Shown here: positions 1-7,715 of the stretch, piece by piece
How positions within the stretch are numbered: position 1 is the first letter of the stretch
How the letters are laid out: each line of letters starts with the position of its first letter
Source of the DNA: Silene noctiflora
Lineage: Eukaryota > Streptophyta > Magnoliopsida > Caryophyllales > Caryophyllaceae
Length of the DNA stretch: 21,882 nucleotides
Assembly: GCA_009801015.1 (NCBI GenBank)
Contig: VHZZ01001524.1
Location: 6,687 to 28,568 of the forward strand
Reading direction: 5' to 3'
Notes under the pieces: generated by a model
What the model was told of the DNA's origin: nothing
Database searches by the model: none
The model's input: the letters and a program-made list of their open reading frames with translations, nothing else
Made by a program: the position numbers and the translations under genes

Positions 1-1407
1 GAAATGGATTCCATGTACGACAATCAGGTATGGGACCTGGTAGATTTACCTGAAGATGTTAGACCTTTTCAGTGTAAATGGATCTTTAAGATAAATGTTG
101 GCATGGATGGACATAAAGATGTCTACAAAGCGTGGTTGGTGGCAAAAGGTTTCACTTAAGTTCATGGCTTACACTATGACAATTGCACCAGTTGCAATGC
201 TTCGATCCATTAGGATTATGTTAGCGATTGCTGCATTTAATGACTATGAAATCTGGCAAATAGATGTCAAAATCGGCTTCTTGAACGGGTTTCTACAAGA
301 GGAAGTGTACATGACACAACCTGAAAGTTTTGTGGACCCTAAAATCTTAACAAAGAATGCAAGCTTAAGAGATATATTTATGGTCTTAAGCAGGCATCAA
401 GGAGTTGGAATCATCGCTTCGATCATGTTATTAAATAGAATGGCTTTACTCGAAGAGTTGAGGAGCCGTGTTTATACATGAAGTTTAGTGGGAGTAAGGT
501 TGTATTCCTTGTCTTGTATGTAGATGACATACTACTCATTGGGAATGATGTACCAATGCTTACTTCGGTAAAGGAATGGTTGGGAAATCATTTCCAGACG
601 AAAGATTTGGGAGAAGCCCAGCGCATCTTGGGTTTATAGATCTATAGAGATAGATCCAAAAGGATATTAGTTTTGAGTCAAGAGGCTTATATTGATAAGA
701 TTCTTGATCGATTCAATATGAAAAACTCTAAGAGAGGGTTTATGCCGATAGGTAGTGGGATCACTTTGAGTAAGTCACAGTGTCCTACTGAGCCTAAGGA
801 TATTGAACGCACAAAGTCGATTCCTTATACTTCCGATGTTGGATCGATCATGTATGCTATAATGTGCACCCGTCCCGATGTCTCGTTTTCTTTGAGTTTG
901 ACGAGTCGTTATCAAAATAATCCAGGTGAGAGTCAGTAGATAGTCGTCAAGAATATTCTTAAGTACTTGAGAAGAATTAAAGATTCATTCTTGGTGTTTG
1001 GAGGAGAATCTGAGTTACGTGTAAAAGGTTACACGGATGCCAGTTTCCAAACAGATAGGGATGATTTGAAATCCCAGGCTGGTTTTGTCTTTATGATAAA
1101 TGGAGAAGCGGTTTGNTGGAGAAGTTTTAAAGAGTCGGTCATTGCGGATTCTACAACANNNGNAGCTGAGTAAATTGCAGCATCTGAAGCTGCAGCATTT
1201 GAAGCTGCAGCATCTGAAGCTGCAAATGAAGTTGTGTGGATTCGGCTTCATGTAATTAAAAATTATATTGAAAGGAAGGAAATAACGATTTCTAAGGTTG
1301 GGACAGATGCAAACATTGTAGATCCTTTAACCAAGCCTTTATCGCAGGCTAAGCATGATGGTCATGTAGCTTCTATGGAATTGAGACGAGTGCCTGAGTT
1401 ATTGTAG
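1..1407 (+). pseudogene. Ty1/copia pol remnant: reverse transcriptase and RNase H
   Basis: This is the 3' half of a copia polyprotein; the element starts outside the window. Translation gives the usual RT order: a VWDLVDLP-like start, KWIFKIN, LVAKGFT, IWQIDVKIGFLNG, an intact YVDD catalytic motif at 517-528, then CTRPDVS and KGYTDASFQTD of RNase H, ending in DPLTKPLSQ and a TAG at 1405-1407. It is clearly dead. In-frame stops lie near 157, 637, 937 and 1171, and the frame shifts near 180 and again near 345. About 45 codons of RNase H seem to be missing between the WIR motif (near 1240) and the next recognisable block. Ambiguous bases lie at 1116 and 1160-1163. The copia assignment is firm; the lineage within copia is not assigned. 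Confidence 0.93.
1177..1221 (+). repeat. three in-frame 15-bp tandem repeats in copia RNase H
   Basis: Three consecutive 15-bp units read GCAGCATCTGAAGCT, with one C-to-T change in the middle copy. They encode AASEA, AAFEA and AASEA. Copia RNase H normally has one such AASEA block after the STTEAE motif, so this looks like an in-frame expansion by slippage or unequal exchange in a dead copy. Confidence 0.85.
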
Positions 1408-2190
1408 GTTATGAGATATATAATAATTAGATATTGTATTGATTATTTCTTATATAATAATCACATTTATCATTTTGAGTTTTTTATAATGTATAAACTC
1501 TAACTTTTCAGTTTTAACTGAATTTAAATACTTTGTTTTATCCGAATAGGTTTTATTAACAACGTCGAATTCTATTAAAGTGAACTGGATTAACATTGTA
1601 TTTTTTTGTCCCTAGTTACTTAATGAGGTGACGTCTCGGAGTGACTAGATTGTGAGTCAATTGATGGTATATTTAACCACCATAGGGTCATAAAGATGAC
1701 TGGTCGATTACATAGGCAGAATGTGGTGACACTCTGTCGGACATTGACCATTTATAGAGTCCTCATGTTGCCTGGTCGTGGCAAGGATTTCTATTTATTC
1801 CTTTGAGTCAATTCTTTAGACTTGCGACTATTTGTCTGAGTTGGTACAGTTTTCCGGTGGCTTTGGTTTTTGTCCTAGGTCGCACCGTAAAAGGAGGTTG
1901 AAGGACATTTACTGGGTCGTTGTGATCTGTATCGAACGAAGAAAATAGGTCAACAGGATTGCCCACCCTTGTCAGGGTTTATTATCTCAAGGCCACTCGA
2001 CGAGATGTGACTGGAAATGTGTGGCCACGCTCGGATGAGATCTATAGTAGATTATCCGGTCAGACAGCCATTCTCCAGATCGAGGAAACCACTCATGATC
2101 TAATCGTGTGCAAGTAAGACCTGAAAGACAACTTGCATTGAGTGGGAGGTTTAACGGACAAGAGAATTGGTAGCGCACACTTGTGTCGGA
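1408..2190 (+). other. non-coding spacer between copia pol and its 3' LTR
   Basis: No coding similarity is visible on either strand in this stretch of nearly 800 bp. It lies between the pol stop codon and the polypurine tract, so it is internal, untranslated sequence of the copia element. It is long for a copia 3' region. A short minus-strand reading frame at 1987-2193 has no recognisable motif and looks incidental. Confidence 0.6.
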
Positions 2191-2202
2191 CAAGTGGGAG
2201 AT
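2191..2202 (+). promoter_or_regulatory. polypurine tract of the copia element
   Basis: The purine-rich run CAAGTGGGAGAT directly precedes the TGTTGGAG start of the LTR. This is the classic site of plus-strand DNA priming in copia elements and fixes the left LTR boundary. Confidence 0.75.
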
Positions 2203-2940
2203 TGTTGGAGTAGTGTTCTCCTCAATAGTGCGTCTATATAATAAATCTCATTAAAGGAATATCAGGGATATTATATCTGTCAACTAATTAACGTAAATCG
2301 GTAACGCTCGGCTGACTAGAGTTTGACGTTATTGTCATATGATGGCGGTGATCAATTGATCCCTTGAGGTCACGCCTATAGGATGGAGCCCAAATAGAAA
2401 ACTAATTATTTAGATAATTAGCTCCTTGAAATATATTGACTAATAGTTTGTCAAGTGAGTTTTAAAAATTATTTATTATCGAATTATACGATAATTGAGT
2501 AATAAATGTTAAATCTTATTAATTTGATTTAATAAGGTAAAATTTAGTAATTAATAGTTAATTGACTAAATTAGTATTATTTACTAATAAAGTATTAGTT
2601 TTAATACAATGAGTTTATTAAGTTTGAGGCAGGGGTTATTAGCTAATTAAATTTGCAAGAGGTTTAAATTTAGCTGAACGGGTTTTGTAAGACGCATTTT
2701 TTATAAGATAAAATGAACTAATATCACTTAAGAGTTAAATGTATATTAGTTAATAATTTGTATTATTTAAGAGTTAAATAATCGACTTATAAACATTTGT
2801 AGGAAAAATGTCGGAAACCGAAATGGACCTGATCTACTGCATGGACGGTTGGTGTAGACTCTTTATGAGTCATGTGGTTGGTGATATAAGTACACCAAAC
2901 CCACTAACTATTGTACTCCAATTCTTTAAATTTGAAAGGC

Positions 2941-2947
2941 TATAAAT
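2941..2947 (+). promoter_or_regulatory. TATA box of the copia LTR
   Basis: TATAAAT followed by a C-run (ACCCCCCTC) lies about 740 bp into the LTR, where the U3/R boundary of a long copia LTR is expected. Transcription would start roughly 25-35 bp downstream. Confidence 0.6.
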
Positions 2948-3119
2948 ACCCCCCTCAAAGTGGACATTAAAAATGTGAGAAAAATAAGGAAAAATTGGCT
3001 CATTTGTGCTAGTGTTGGCCGGTTCTCTTAAAAGCTAAGAACAAGTGTTGTTCTTCAAAAATTTCTTCTTATTTTTCATCAAAAACTCATCTCTAAAACT
3101 CACACAAATATTATACATC

Positions 3120-3316
3120 AATTATTATTATTAGTAATAATAATTTGTAGTATTATTTCAAGATAATATCCTACATAATATGTAGTTAATATTATTAGGA
3201 TAATTTGGGTTAAGTCTTGGGTGCAATCAAGAGGAGACTTCAAATTTGAAGTTCAAGACAAGGTTTGATCATCCAAACATTTTGATTCCATAAGTTTACT
3301 ATTGTAGTAAACTTAT
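3120..3316. repeat. three perfect dyads in the 3' part of the copia LTR
   Basis: Three inverted repeats occur within 200 bp: an 11-bp stem with loop TTAG at 3120-3145, a 14-bp uninterrupted palindrome CTTCAAATTTGAAG at 3238-3251, and an 11-bp stem with a 5-nt loop at 3290-3316 (ATAAGTTTACT paired with AGTAAACTTAT). They lie downstream of the TATA box, so they would be in the transcribed R/U5 part and could fold in RNA. Confidence 0.7.
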
Positions 3317-3577
3317 AGCCATTACAACCAATGTAAGGATTTTCCTTATCTTATACATGTTTATTTACATACTTCGTCACATGCATGTAACTAGATCGTC
3401 TCAAACTAAATTCACATGTAATTTGGTAACTAATTAGAGGTGTCTAATTAGTGGTTTAGTACCTTCAGTCAGTTATCAGCTAATATAAATAATCAAGCTC
3501 ATAAAGAATATATTATAACATTCGCGATGCCAATACAATCCAACACAACATCCACATCACTGATCCCTCATCATCCA

Positions 3578-3770
3578 GCGGTTCCTGCTATGATCACATG
3601 TAACACCCGCCACAACTCGCGGTGCCTGCTAAAATCACATGTAACACTCGCCATAACTTAAGGTGCTTGCGACAATCATAGTACATGTAGCTCCCGTCAT
3701 CTCTCCCGTGGTGCCTGCTACAATCATACTCACGGTGCCTGCTACGATCACAGGTAGCACCCATGTACCC
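3578..3770. repeat. imperfect tandem repeat, about 41 bp, roughly five units
   Basis: The phrase GGTGCCTGCTACAATCACA, with variants, recurs at about 3578, 3619, 3660, 3707 and 3731. The first two units are 41 bp and very similar; later units vary in length. The overlapping reading frames on both strands are simply the repeat being read through and are not genes. Confidence 0.8.
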
Positions 3771-3774
3771 AGAC

Positions 3775-3844
3775 CATTAATGTGCACATCCCTATTATGG
3801 GTGGGAAGACCACAAGGAGCGATCGCGGGCGGAGCCAGTCTCCC
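3775..3844 (-). repeat. LTR-like core shared with 20773-20840, inverted
   Basis: Read on the minus strand, this segment goes from GAGAC near 3840 to AGGGATGTGCACATTAATG at the low-coordinate end. The plus strand at 20773-20840 shows the same order, and the last 19 bases are identical. Two dispersed copies of one repeat family, in opposite orientations, are the simplest reading. Confidence 0.7.
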
Positions 3845-4388
3845 AATTAACTCCTCAACCACTATCATCAATCCCCCATTTAATTAACATCAAAACCAAC
3901 ATCACCATTCATCATTAACAACAATCCACCACATCAACATCAAAGCAAGATTAACATATAAACTAATAACTGAGTAGGGAAACCCTATGTTAACAACAAT
4001 CCAACAACCACACTAGTACTAAATAGTGATCCTCTACGAACACGTCAACTACATATCATAATTTCATATAATCAACATGAATTCTAGCAAAAGACTCACC
4101 TTATTCTAATTCTCCCCACATCTCAATTCTAGGAGTAGACCCAATCAAAACTAATAAAGCAAGATAGATTAACTTACGCAACGGAATTGCTAACATGATG
4201 GAGAATGAAACCCTAGTTCACAACCGCCACGAATCTTTCGTAAGGAAGCATAAGAGAATGGGAAAATTTGTAGAGAGGATTAGGAAATTATTTTGTCTAC
4301 TAATGGCGTTTAGTAATTGGTTAAGAAATAATTAGCAAACCCTTGAATAATATATAATACGAAATCACGAAAACTGATGAACCGGCTG
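3845..4388 (-). other. non-coding block, probably minus-strand LTR or leader of an old retroelement
   Basis: No reading frame of note is present. On the minus strand it has a CT-rich leader-like stretch with CTAGGGTTTCATTCTCC near 4200-4220, and it continues into the shared core at 3775-3844. This suggests an LTR or leader region of an old gypsy-like element. No TG...CA ends or second LTR were found, so the identity stays tentative. Confidence 0.35.
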
Positions 4389-4548
4389 ACTCGACCGAGT
4401 GACCATGTCCCACTTGACCAAGTGACCGCCACTCGACTAAGTGACCACAACCCAACACTGAGGGAATCCATTCTAGAACGTTCTGACACAATTCAAACAC
4501 ACTCGATCCTTGTCATTCGACCGAGTACTCCCCACTCGACCGAGTGGG
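4389..4548. repeat. five-copy array of imperfect palindromes (CACTCGACCGAGTG)
   Basis: Five related dyads occur: ACTCGACCGAGT (4389-4400), CACTTGACCAAGTG (4411-4424), CACTCGACTAAGTG (4430-4443), ATTCGACCGAGT (4515-4526) and CCCACTCGACCGAGTGGG (4531-4548). The centre is almost always AC. Arms change in step: the TTG/CAA copy keeps pairing, although the third and fourth copies each carry an unpaired change. Spacing between neighbours is about 19-23 bp except for one gap of about 85 bp. Confidence 0.85.
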
Positions 4549-4589
4549 AATACGGTGTATTAAAATTACCACACACCACATAAGTACCA

Positions 4590-4974
4590 TCCGTTATAAA
4601 ATGTCGAGGTTAAAGATTCGCTCTCACTATTAGTGTTTTTGTACAACATCTACATAGAAAATCGGCAACTTTTGGGAGGATCCTCAATTGCCAAATCTTC
4701 TTCCATAAATCTTCTACATCTCCACCACCGGCATTTATCTATGAACCATTTCTTTCTAGTAACCCCAGTCAATACCTGGATTTTATAGAATATTCTCCAT
4801 TCTTTGAGGTCCACCAGTACCATTTATCCGAAGGAGAACGTGTGGTCAGCAGAATTGAGCTCACAAGTCCATATCATGTTCAAAGGAATTTTGAGCAAGT
4901 GCAGTTTCTTTCCAGGCTATATTATCAGCATCAATAAGATCTGAAACCCAAATCCCATCAGCATTATGCCTCGG
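4590..4974 (-). pseudogene. L1-type LINE fragment, zinc-binding tail after the RT
   Basis: Minus-strand translation, allowing a few frameshifts, gives the order seen at the C-terminal end of plant L1-type ORF2 proteins: VSDLID and a tryptophan block near 4940, a D...W block with a GEYSIKS-like motif near 4790, then PPKVADFLCRC and RANL near 4600-4680 (the zf-RVT region). No uninterrupted frame remains. It touches the gypsy RT fragment at about 4975, where the two run in opposite directions. Confidence 0.7.
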
Positions 4975-5338
4975 ACTCGCGTTAGGCCTCAGAATATTGT
5001 TAACACCCCTGTGGTTTATTTTGGTGACATCTTAATTTACAGCAAGGCCAAAGAGGAACATTTGAATCATCTCAGGGGTATTCTCCAAATCTTAAGAAAT
5101 CATAAGTTATTTGGTAAATTAGAAAAATTCACTTTTATGACTGAAAAGGTGAAGTTCTTGGGATATATTATTTCTGGTAGGGGAATATCAATTGATCAAG
5201 AGAAAATAGAGGCTATAACTTACTAGGTTAGCTCCTAGAAATATTATTGAGGTTAGAGGGTTTCATGTTCTTGTATCATTTTACATAAGATTTATTAGGA
5301 ATTTTAGTACAATTGTTGCTCCAATTACTAAGTATATG
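4975..5338 (+). pseudogene. Ty3/gypsy reverse transcriptase fragment, left of the nested insertion
   Basis: Translation shows the palm of a gypsy RT: VVYFGDILIYSK, EEHLNHL, KLFGKLEKF and VKFLGYIISGRGI. After a frame change near 5222 come RNIIEVRGFH, IRFIRNFS and APITKYM. The catalytic YxDD motif reads YFGD (5017-5028), a substitution of the first catalytic aspartate expected to abolish activity. Everything upstream of the palm is lost. The sequence stops at TATATG, where the element at 5339-7710 was inserted, and resumes at 7711. Confidence 0.9.
5334..5338. repeat. left target-site duplication ATATG
   Basis: ATATG directly precedes the TGATACGA end of the nested element and is repeated perfectly at 7711-7715. 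Removing one copy and the element rejoins the gypsy reading frame. Confidence 0.9.
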
Positions 5339-6183
5339 TGATACGAATTCTACTCAAAGAATAGAACTCGTGAGTTTGCAGAGGAAACAAACAGATTGAA
5401 CGGTCGTGTAAACTGTCTGTTTTAAGCGATTCTTGATTTTTGGTAATTTTTATGTGGTTTTTGATTCGCAAATGAAAACAAAGTAACAAGGATATTTGTT
5501 TCAAAATATGTGAATAAATCGAGCCATATTTGCTTGAGCCAAACCTATAACTCAACTAATGGTGAACTATAATCAAGACCTTTTGATTATAACTCGTGTT
5601 AATGCTTGAAAAAGCGTCAAACAAAAACAAAGTTTGGAACGAAACGTGTCGAACCTAGGGTTTACAAAACATGTAAACGGAAAAGCTTCAGCTTAATTTT
5701 TATTAACTCAACATTCATTATCTAAAATAAAGAATACAAGACTCTTATTTATACTAAACTAAAGACTCATAATCGGAATAAGGAAACAATCTCCATAACC
5801 GATTATGACTTTTATGGAAATTCTGATTGTCTTATTAAACACTCCTAAAAGATATAGGGAATATTTACCTAAAGCAAAAAAAGAAAACAATAACTGACAT
5901 AATACGGGATTAGGAAACTTGGACACTTTCCTAAAACTTACTAAACTTAGAATTAGGAAACTAGACCTTCTAACACAACTAGGAAATAAATAATTCCTAT
6001 TACCATTAAGAAATAATAAAATTAATTAATACTCCTAAGATATGACTTCTTTTAGGAAAGAAATCTCGACATCTCTTCCTTGGGTGCAAGGTAACCGATT
6101 GAAAAAGATGTAGAAACTGTCTTCTGGCTGAACAGTCACCGAGGCTATTCATTTTTACCACCTCCTGCATCATTTTCGCATCA
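5339..6183 (-). repeat. 3' LTR of the nested element (845 bp)
   Basis: It aligns along its whole length with 6961-7710. It keeps a 96-bp segment (about 5682-5777) that the other LTR lacks, bounded by CGGA on both sides. A minus-strand TATA box lies inside that segment. The minus-strand start TGATGCG directly follows the polypurine tract. Confidence 0.93.
5745..5753 (-). promoter_or_regulatory. TATA box in the 3' LTR of the nested element
   Basis: The minus strand reads TATAAATAA, followed by GAGTCTTG, about 430 bp into the 845-bp LTR, a plausible U3/R boundary. It falls in the 96-bp block missing from the 5' LTR, so the copy that should drive transcription lacks it. Confidence 0.6.
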
Positions 6184-6773
6184 TCCCCTCCCCCTTGGAA
6201 AGGAATTGTCCTTAATTCATGATGCTTTAATCCTCCGGGATCAAATATGAACCTCACAAATCTAGATGCAAAATCATTGATAAGTATTAGCAATGGACTT
6301 GAATCCTTTAACTCATCATCTTCAATAAAAACTTCAAGCTCATTCATCTTCTTTGATTCCAAGCTCCTCTTCTTTTTGTGCTCTTCATCTTCGTGCCAAA
6401 TCAATTCGTGCCTTCCACCCCACCACCCACCTTGAACAAAATTGACAGAAAGTGTTATAATCACCACCAAAGTGAACAAACCAATGAACTCTTTTGAATT
6501 ATCAACGCCATATAGTCTCTTATCGATGGATCTGTCAAGGGGAGATTGATAGCGCTTTTTGTCTTGAATACAAATCATACATACGTTAATAGGACTTGTA
6601 ACTTTGAAACTATCGACAACTAATGTCTCCTCATCATCACCATACTTGTCGAATATAGGAGGCAATGTTAGATGAAACTTAACCTTCTCTTCGTAGGTGC
6701 TTTCAAACGAGAACACTCCCGACATGTCTTCTTGCTTCTTCATCCTCTTTTGTTTTTTTGTTAAAACTGTCAC
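6006..6773 (-). CDS. 255-codon ORF of unknown function inside the nested element
   Basis: This is the only sizeable frame in the element. It starts about 170 bp after the primer site, runs through the 777-bp internal region and the polypurine tract (which encodes GGG near residue 195), and ends in the 3' LTR. The start is rich in K, R and Q. A region PPIFDKYGDDEE sits near residue 39, a hydrophobic stretch lies at about 96-113 (FIGLFTLVVIITLSVNFV), a charged block HEDEEHKKKRS at about 127-137, and an acidic EDDELKDSS near 151. I see no CCHC knuckle, protease DSG/DTG or RT motif. It may be a relic of a gag/pol leader or a captured host fragment. Whether it is translated is unknown. Confidence 0.45.
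   Translation of the reverse strand: MTVLTKKQKRMKKQEDMSGVFSFESTYEEKVKFHLTLPPIFDKYGDDEETLVVDSFKVTSPINVCMICIQDKKRYQSPLDRSIDKRLYGVDNSKEFIGLFTLVVIITLSVNFVQGGWWGGRHELIWHEDEEHKKKRSLESKKMNELEVFIEDDELKDSSPLLILINDFASRFVRFIFDPGGLKHHELRTIPFQGGGDDAKMMQEVVKMNSLGDCSARRQFLHLFQSVTLHPRKRCRDFFPKRSHILGVLINFIIS
6184..6196 (-). promoter_or_regulatory. polypurine tract of the nested element
   Basis: The minus strand reads AAGGGGGAGGGGA and directly abuts the TG start of the 3' LTR, the expected site of plus-strand priming. It fixes the element's orientation as minus. Confidence 0.9.
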
Positions 6774-6945
6774 GCCTTAAATAACAAGTTACAAGAAACT
6801 TGCTCCTGAGATGCAAAACCAATTAACCCTCAAACTACATGCTTGAGTTTAACCTTTGAACTCCAATCGCAATCAGAAATTCAACTAACAATTTGGCTTT
6901 AACACATCTCGGACCGTCTAGATTTAGGAAAATCAAGAGTCGAAT

Positions 6946-6956
6946 CTCTGATACCA
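6946..6956 (-). promoter_or_regulatory. primer binding site for initiator tRNA-Met
   Basis: The minus strand reads TGGTATCAGAG, the standard complement of the 3' end of plant initiator tRNA-Met, four bases after the end of the 5' LTR. It independently confirms the minus-strand orientation. Confidence 0.93.
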
Positions 6957-6960
6957 CTTA

Positions 6961-7710
6961 TGATATGAATTCTTTTCAAAGAATAGAACTCATGAGTTTG
7001 CAGCGGAAACAATCAGATTGAACAGTCGTGTAAACCGTCTGTTTTAAGCGATTCTAGATTTTTGGTAATTTTTACATGGTTTTTGATTTGCAAATGAAAA
7101 CAAAGTAACAAGGATATTTGTTTCGAAATATGGGAATAAATCGAGCCAATGGGATATTTGCTTGAGCTAGACCTATAACTCAACCAATGGTGAACTATAA
7201 TCAAGACCTATTGATTATAACTCGTGTTAATGCTTGAAAACGCGTCAAACAAAAACAAAGTTGGGAACGAAACGCGTCGAACCTAGGGTTTACAAAAATG
7301 TAAACGGAATAAGGAAACAATCTCCATAACCGATTATGACTTTTATGACAATTCTAATTGTCTTATTAAACACTCCTAAAAGATATAGGAAATACATACC
7401 TAAAGCAAAATAGGAAAACAATAACTGACATAATCCGGGATTAGGAAACTTGGACACTTTCCTAAAACCTACTAAACTTTGAATTAGGAAACTAGATCTT
7501 CTAACACAACTAGGAAATAAATAATTCCTACTACCATTAAGAAATAATAAAATTAATAATCCTAAGTTATGACTTCCTTTAGGAAAGAAATCTCGACATC
7601 TCTTCCTTGGGTGTCAGGTAACCGATTGAAATAGCTGCAAAAACTGTCTTCTGATTGAACAGTCACCGAGGATGTTCATTTTGACCACCTCCTACATCAT
7701 TTTCGTATCA
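6961..7710 (-). repeat. 5' LTR of the nested element (750 bp, internally deleted)
   Basis: This is a near full-length partner of 5339-6183. It lacks the 96-bp block found there; the join is at about 7306-7307 in AAACGGAATAAGG. The shared CGGA at both breakpoints points to deletion between short direct repeats. The deleted block carries the TATA box seen in the other LTR. Confidence 0.93.
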
Positions 7711-7715
7711 ATATG
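7711..7715. repeat. right target-site duplication ATATG
   Basis: Perfect partner of 5334-5338, placed directly after TCGTATCA. The gypsy coding sequence resumes here with a KKGDF motif. Confidence 0.9.

Larger units (their letters stand above)
2203..3545 (+). mobile_element. 3' LTR (about 1.34 kb) of the copia element
   Basis: The LTR starts with TGTTGGA after the polypurine tract, and I end it at TCCAACA (3539-3545), which makes a perfect 7-bp terminal inverted repeat with TG...CA ends. It is AT-rich and non-coding, with a TATA box at 2941-2947. The 5' LTR lies outside the window, so neither identity between LTRs nor a target duplication can be tested; the next five bases are CAACA. A weaker alternative end is AACA at 3520. 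Confidence 0.7.
5339..7710 (-). mobile_element. complete non-autonomous LTR retrotransposon nested in gypsy
   Basis: The element is 2,372 bp, with outer ends TGATACGA and TCGTATCA (a perfect 8-bp inverted repeat) and a 5-bp ATATG duplication on both sides. It reads on the minus strand: 5' LTR at 6961-7710, primer site at 6946-6956, a 777-bp internal region with one ORF, polypurine tract at 6184-6196, 3' LTR at 5339-6183. No gag, protease, RT, RNase H or integrase is visible, so it would need enzymes from another element. The LTRs differ by roughly 6-7% by eye plus one 96-bp deletion, so the insertion is not recent. The size suits a LARD/TRIM-like class, though the LTRs are long for a TRIM. 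Confidence 0.93.

Noticed and set aside
3578-3770. Tandem units considered as a CRISPR array
   Set aside because: Units are adjacent with no unique spacers of constant length, and the context is a plant nuclear transposon nest.
3635-3887. Reading frames on both strands over the 41-bp repeats
   Set aside because: A tandem unit whose length is not a multiple of three gives repetitive pseudo-proteins. No motif or start context supports a gene.
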